This document shows positions 5,008 through 7,179 of a stretch of 7,179 nt of DNA, in pieces. Position 1 is the first letter of the stretch. The number at the start of each line of letters is the position of its first letter. The notes below the pieces were generated by a model. That model made no database searches. It saw nothing but the letters and a program-made list of their open reading frames with translations, and was not told where the DNA came from. The stretch is taken from the NCBI GenBank assembly GCA_011775825.1, contig JAABYK010000111.1:32460-39638 (forward strand), read 5' to 3'. The translations under genes and the position numbers were made by a program. The stretch is from Candidatus Zhuqueibacterota bacterium. GTDB lineage: Bacteria > Zhuqueibacterota > Zhuqueibacteria > Oceanimicrobiales > Oceanimicrobiaceae.

Positions 5008-7179
5008 TCAAGAGTCTTTGAGCTGTTCAGCTAAAACCTCAACAGGATGCCTAACTTTCCTACCGGTACCATGTTCAATCTGCTGGCGACACGACACACC
5101 CGGGGCCACGATTTGCCACGCATCATCTTTCGACTCGACCGACTCAAACAGTCGGCGGCGACCCATGGCCAGAGAAATTTCATAGTGCTCCTTTTCAAAT
5201 CCGAAAGCACCGGCCATGCCGCAGCATCCTGAATCCACGACTTCAACTTCTGCATTCGGAATCAGGCTCAGCGCGTTTAAGGTCGGCTTCAACCCCACCA
5301 GCGCCTTCATGTGGCAATGCCCGTGCAGCAGATATTTTTTCTCAGCCGGCTTCAGCGAAAAATCGTGACCACTCCTTTGCAGAAACTCTTCTATCAGGAA
5401 GGAATTCTCTGCAATGGCTTTTGTGCGGGAATCGTTTAGCATTTCGGGATATTCGTCCCGGAAGGTCAGGATGCAACTAGGTTCGCAACCAACGATGGGT
5501 GCGCCCTGTTCGACCAAGGGGTAGAGATGCTCCACATTGTGTCGGGCGCATTCCCGCGCTTCCTCCAACATGCCTTTGGAGAGAAACGGCCGCCCGCAGC
5601 ATTTCTTCCCGGGAAGAATGACTTCATACCCCAACGCCTCTAACAACTTCACGGTAGCGATGCCGACGTCCGGATAGTTGTACGTCATAAAGGTATCATT
5701 GAACAGCACGACTTTTTTGCGATTTTCAGATGTGGTATTTTGAGCCGAATGCTGCTTAAACCAGGAAGGGAATGTTTGCCCGGCAAACGGCGGCAGGTGA
5801 CGGTGCCGTTCGATGCCCAAAGCCGAATGCAGAATCCAGCGCACCGGCGGAGAACCAAGCAGCCAATTTGAAACCGGTGCAAACGCACATCCGAATCGAT
5901 TTAGCGTCGCAATATACCCAAAAAGCCGGTCGCGAGTTGGCAAGCCGTTGGACTTATGGTAATGGTACAAAAACTCGTACTTGAGTTTCGCCATGTCCAC
6001 ATTGGTGGGACACTCGCCTTTGCATCCTTTGCAGGCGATGCACAAATCCAACACGTCATGCATGCGCCGACTTGTGAAAGCGTCTTGTTCCAGCCGCCCG
6101 GTGAGCACTGCGCGAAGGGCATTTGCTCGTCCGCGCGTGGAATGTTCTTCTTCCAGGGTGACCATATACGACGGACACATGGTCCCGCTCTGTGTTTTTC
6201 GGCACACCCCGTTGCCGTTACAGATTTCGATGGCATTGTTAAACCCACCCTCTTTGCTGAAATCCAGGAACGTTTCGATGGATTCTCGTTCGTCAGAAGT
6301 GGCACGCATGTTTTCCGTCAGCGATTGTGCATCGACAATTTTGCCCGGATTGAGAATGTTCTTTGGATCGAACGCCTGTTTGATCTCTTTGAACGCTTGA
6401 TACAATTTCGGTCCAAACATCTTCTCGTTGAAGCCACTTCGGGCAAGGCCGTCTCCGTGTTCGGCGCTCATGGCCCCACCGTATTCCAGCACCAAATCGC
6501 TGACGCGGTCGGCAATGGTTTGCATCTTTTGCACGTCCGGTTTGGATCGCAAATTCAAAAGCGGCCGGATGTGCAAACAGCCGACGCTGGCATGAGCGTA
6601 ATAACACGCGCTGGTCTCATGCTCGCGAATAATGTCATCGAAACGGTGGATGTAATCGGCAAGCTTTTCAGACGGCACGGCAGTGTCTTCCACGAATCCG
6701 ATGGGCCGGGTATGCTCTTTGGTGCCCATGAGCAGACCGAGTCCAGCTTTTCGAATTGTCCAGACATTCTCTTGCGCTTCGTCTTCTATGGCTCGGACAT
6801 GAGCGTAACCAATCTTATGTTTTTTCAGATAATCGCTGAGTTTATTCAGACGATCGACTAATTCGTTCCGGTCTTCTCCCTGAAATTCAACTAAAAGCAG
6901 CGCGGCGGGATCGCCCTCCACAAAGGTCATTCTGCGAGCATACTCCATGGTGTCTTTAGTTAGCCGGAGAATGAAATTATCCAAAAGTTCAACGGCAGAG
7001 GGCTGAAATTCAAGAATGGGCGTGACCGCATCCAAAGCTGCAAACAATCCCGCAAAATGGACGACCAGCAGGACACGATTCCTGGGTTGGGGCACGAGAT
7101 TAACCTTGGCTTCGGTGACCACGGCCAGGGTGCCTTCCGAACCGACGATCATCTTTGCCAGGTTAAAGGGCTGGTTATT
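5008..7179 (-). CDS. FAD-linked oxidase fused to Fe-S/CCG module (glycolate/D-lactate oxidase type, GlcD-GlcF-like), C-terminal part
   Basis: The frame is open at the right edge (it begins NNQPFNLAKMIVGSEGTLAV, the end of an FAD_binding_4 domain), so 723 C-terminal residues are visible and the N-terminal FAD-binding part is missing. An FAD-oxidase C domain follows to about residue 285, with HASVGCLHIRPLL, a GGAMSAEHGDGLARSGF motif and the closing LNPGKIV. Next come two Fe-S segments: CNGNGVCRK plus GTMCPS (Cys 320, 326, 335) and CIACKGCKGECP (Cys 380, 383, 386, 390). Two CCG domains end the protein: KKCCGRP (residues 525-531) with GCEPSC, and GHCHMKA with SGCCGMAGAFGFEKEHYE. This order is that of fused two-domain oxidases that remove electrons from glycolate, D-lactate or similar 2-hydroxy acids and pass them through Fe-S clusters to a carrier. 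The substrate cannot be told from sequence. All visible motifs are intact. It is convergent with the upstream oxidoreductase, stops 17 bp apart. Confidence 0.92.
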   Translation of the reverse strand, partial: NNQPFNLAKMIVGSEGTLAVVTEAKVNLVPQPRNRVLLVVHFAGLFAALDAVTPILEFQPSAVELLDNFILRLTKDTMEYARRMTFVEGDPAALLLVEFQGEDRNELVDRLNKLSDYLKKHKIGYAHVRAIEDEAQENVWTIRKAGLGLLMGTKEHTRPIGFVEDTAVPSEKLADYIHRFDDIIREHETSACYYAHASVGCLHIRPLLNLRSKPDVQKMQTIADRVSDLVLEYGGAMSAEHGDGLARSGFNEKMFGPKLYQAFKEIKQAFDPKNILNPGKIVDAQSLTENMRATSDERESIETFLDFSKEGGFNNAIEICNGNGVCRKTQSGTMCPSYMVTLEEEHSTRGRANALRAVLTGRLEQDAFTSRRMHDVLDLCIACKGCKGECPTNVDMAKLKYEFLYHYHKSNGLPTRDRLFGYIATLNRFGCAFAPVSNWLLGSPPVRWILHSALGIERHRHLPPFAGQTFPSWFKQHSAQNTTSENRKKVVLFNDTFMTYNYPDVGIATVKLLEALGYEVILPGKKCCGRPFLSKGMLEEARECARHNVEHLYPLVEQGAPIVGCEPSCILTFRDEYPEMLNDSRTKAIAENSFLIEEFLQRSGHDFSLKPAEKKYLLHGHCHMKALVGLKPTLNALSLIPNAEVEVVDSGCCGMAGAFGFEKEHYEISLAMGRRRLFESVESKDDAWQIVAPGVSCRQQIEHGTGRKVRHPVEVLAEQLKDS

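Noticed and set aside
5024..5037. AGCTG-TT-CAGCT hairpin near the convergent gene ends as a terminator
   Set aside because: The loop of two bases is too small, it lies within coding sequence, and no T tract follows.
5956..6861. 301-aa open frame on the plus strand
   Set aside because: It lies wholly antisense to the well-supported FAD/Fe-S oxidase, has no recognisable domain and no ribosome site; a shadow of the opposite strand.

Overview
The window is bacterial DNA of moderate GC with an AT-rich 820-bp gap in the middle. No gene fixes the taxonomy. The gene types seen are a secreted FTP-domain protease, a tethered small lipoprotein, remains of a hybrid histidine kinase of the kind common in Bacteroidetes and relatives, and a fused GlcD/GlcF-type FAD/Fe-S oxidoreductase. 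Together with ATTTG-rich intergenic DNA they fit an uncultivated member of the Bacteroidetes/FCB side of the tree, but this is a weak inference.

Layout. (1) 2-1166, minus strand: a probable two-gene unit. A 174-aa candidate lipoprotein (642-1166) is followed 70 bp later by the 5' part of a secreted protease precursor with an FTP-type propeptide (2-571, cut by the window edge). The lipoprotein resembles, at low confidence, the emfourin type of M4-protease inhibitors, so the pair may be inhibitor plus protease. (2) 1321-3002, plus strand: a graveyard of two genes. The ATPase domain of a hybrid histidine kinase has lost its 5' part. Its receiver domain is frameshifted by one base and then stops mid-domain at about 2085. 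There it joins, without a spacer, the second half of a GH13 glucan branching enzyme/amylase-like gene, which carries a further internal deletion at about 2502. (3) 3011-3232: an intact 73-aa protein of unknown function. (4) 3233-4051: an AT-rich non-coding stretch with several hairpins. Near its end it has a promoter-like sequence, a strong Shine-Dalgarno with an 11-codon leader ORF, and a clean intrinsic terminator whose stem overlaps the end of that ORF. This looks like an attenuator or a short RNA upstream of the next gene. (5) 4052-4990, plus: an intact thioredoxin-reductase-like FAD/NAD(P) oxidoreductase with a CPDC redox motif. (6) 5008-7179, minus: the C-terminal 723 residues of an FAD-linked oxidase fused to a two-cluster Fe-S/CCG module (glycolate/D-lactate oxidase type), open at the window edge and convergent with the previous gene across 17 bp.

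The two intact redox enzymes at the right are convergent, so they are not one operon. The most rewarding places for a second look are the leader/terminator at 3839-3945, the protease/lipoprotein pair, and the compound deletion junctions at 1330, 2085 and 2502. The junctions may be real genome decay or an assembly chimera.
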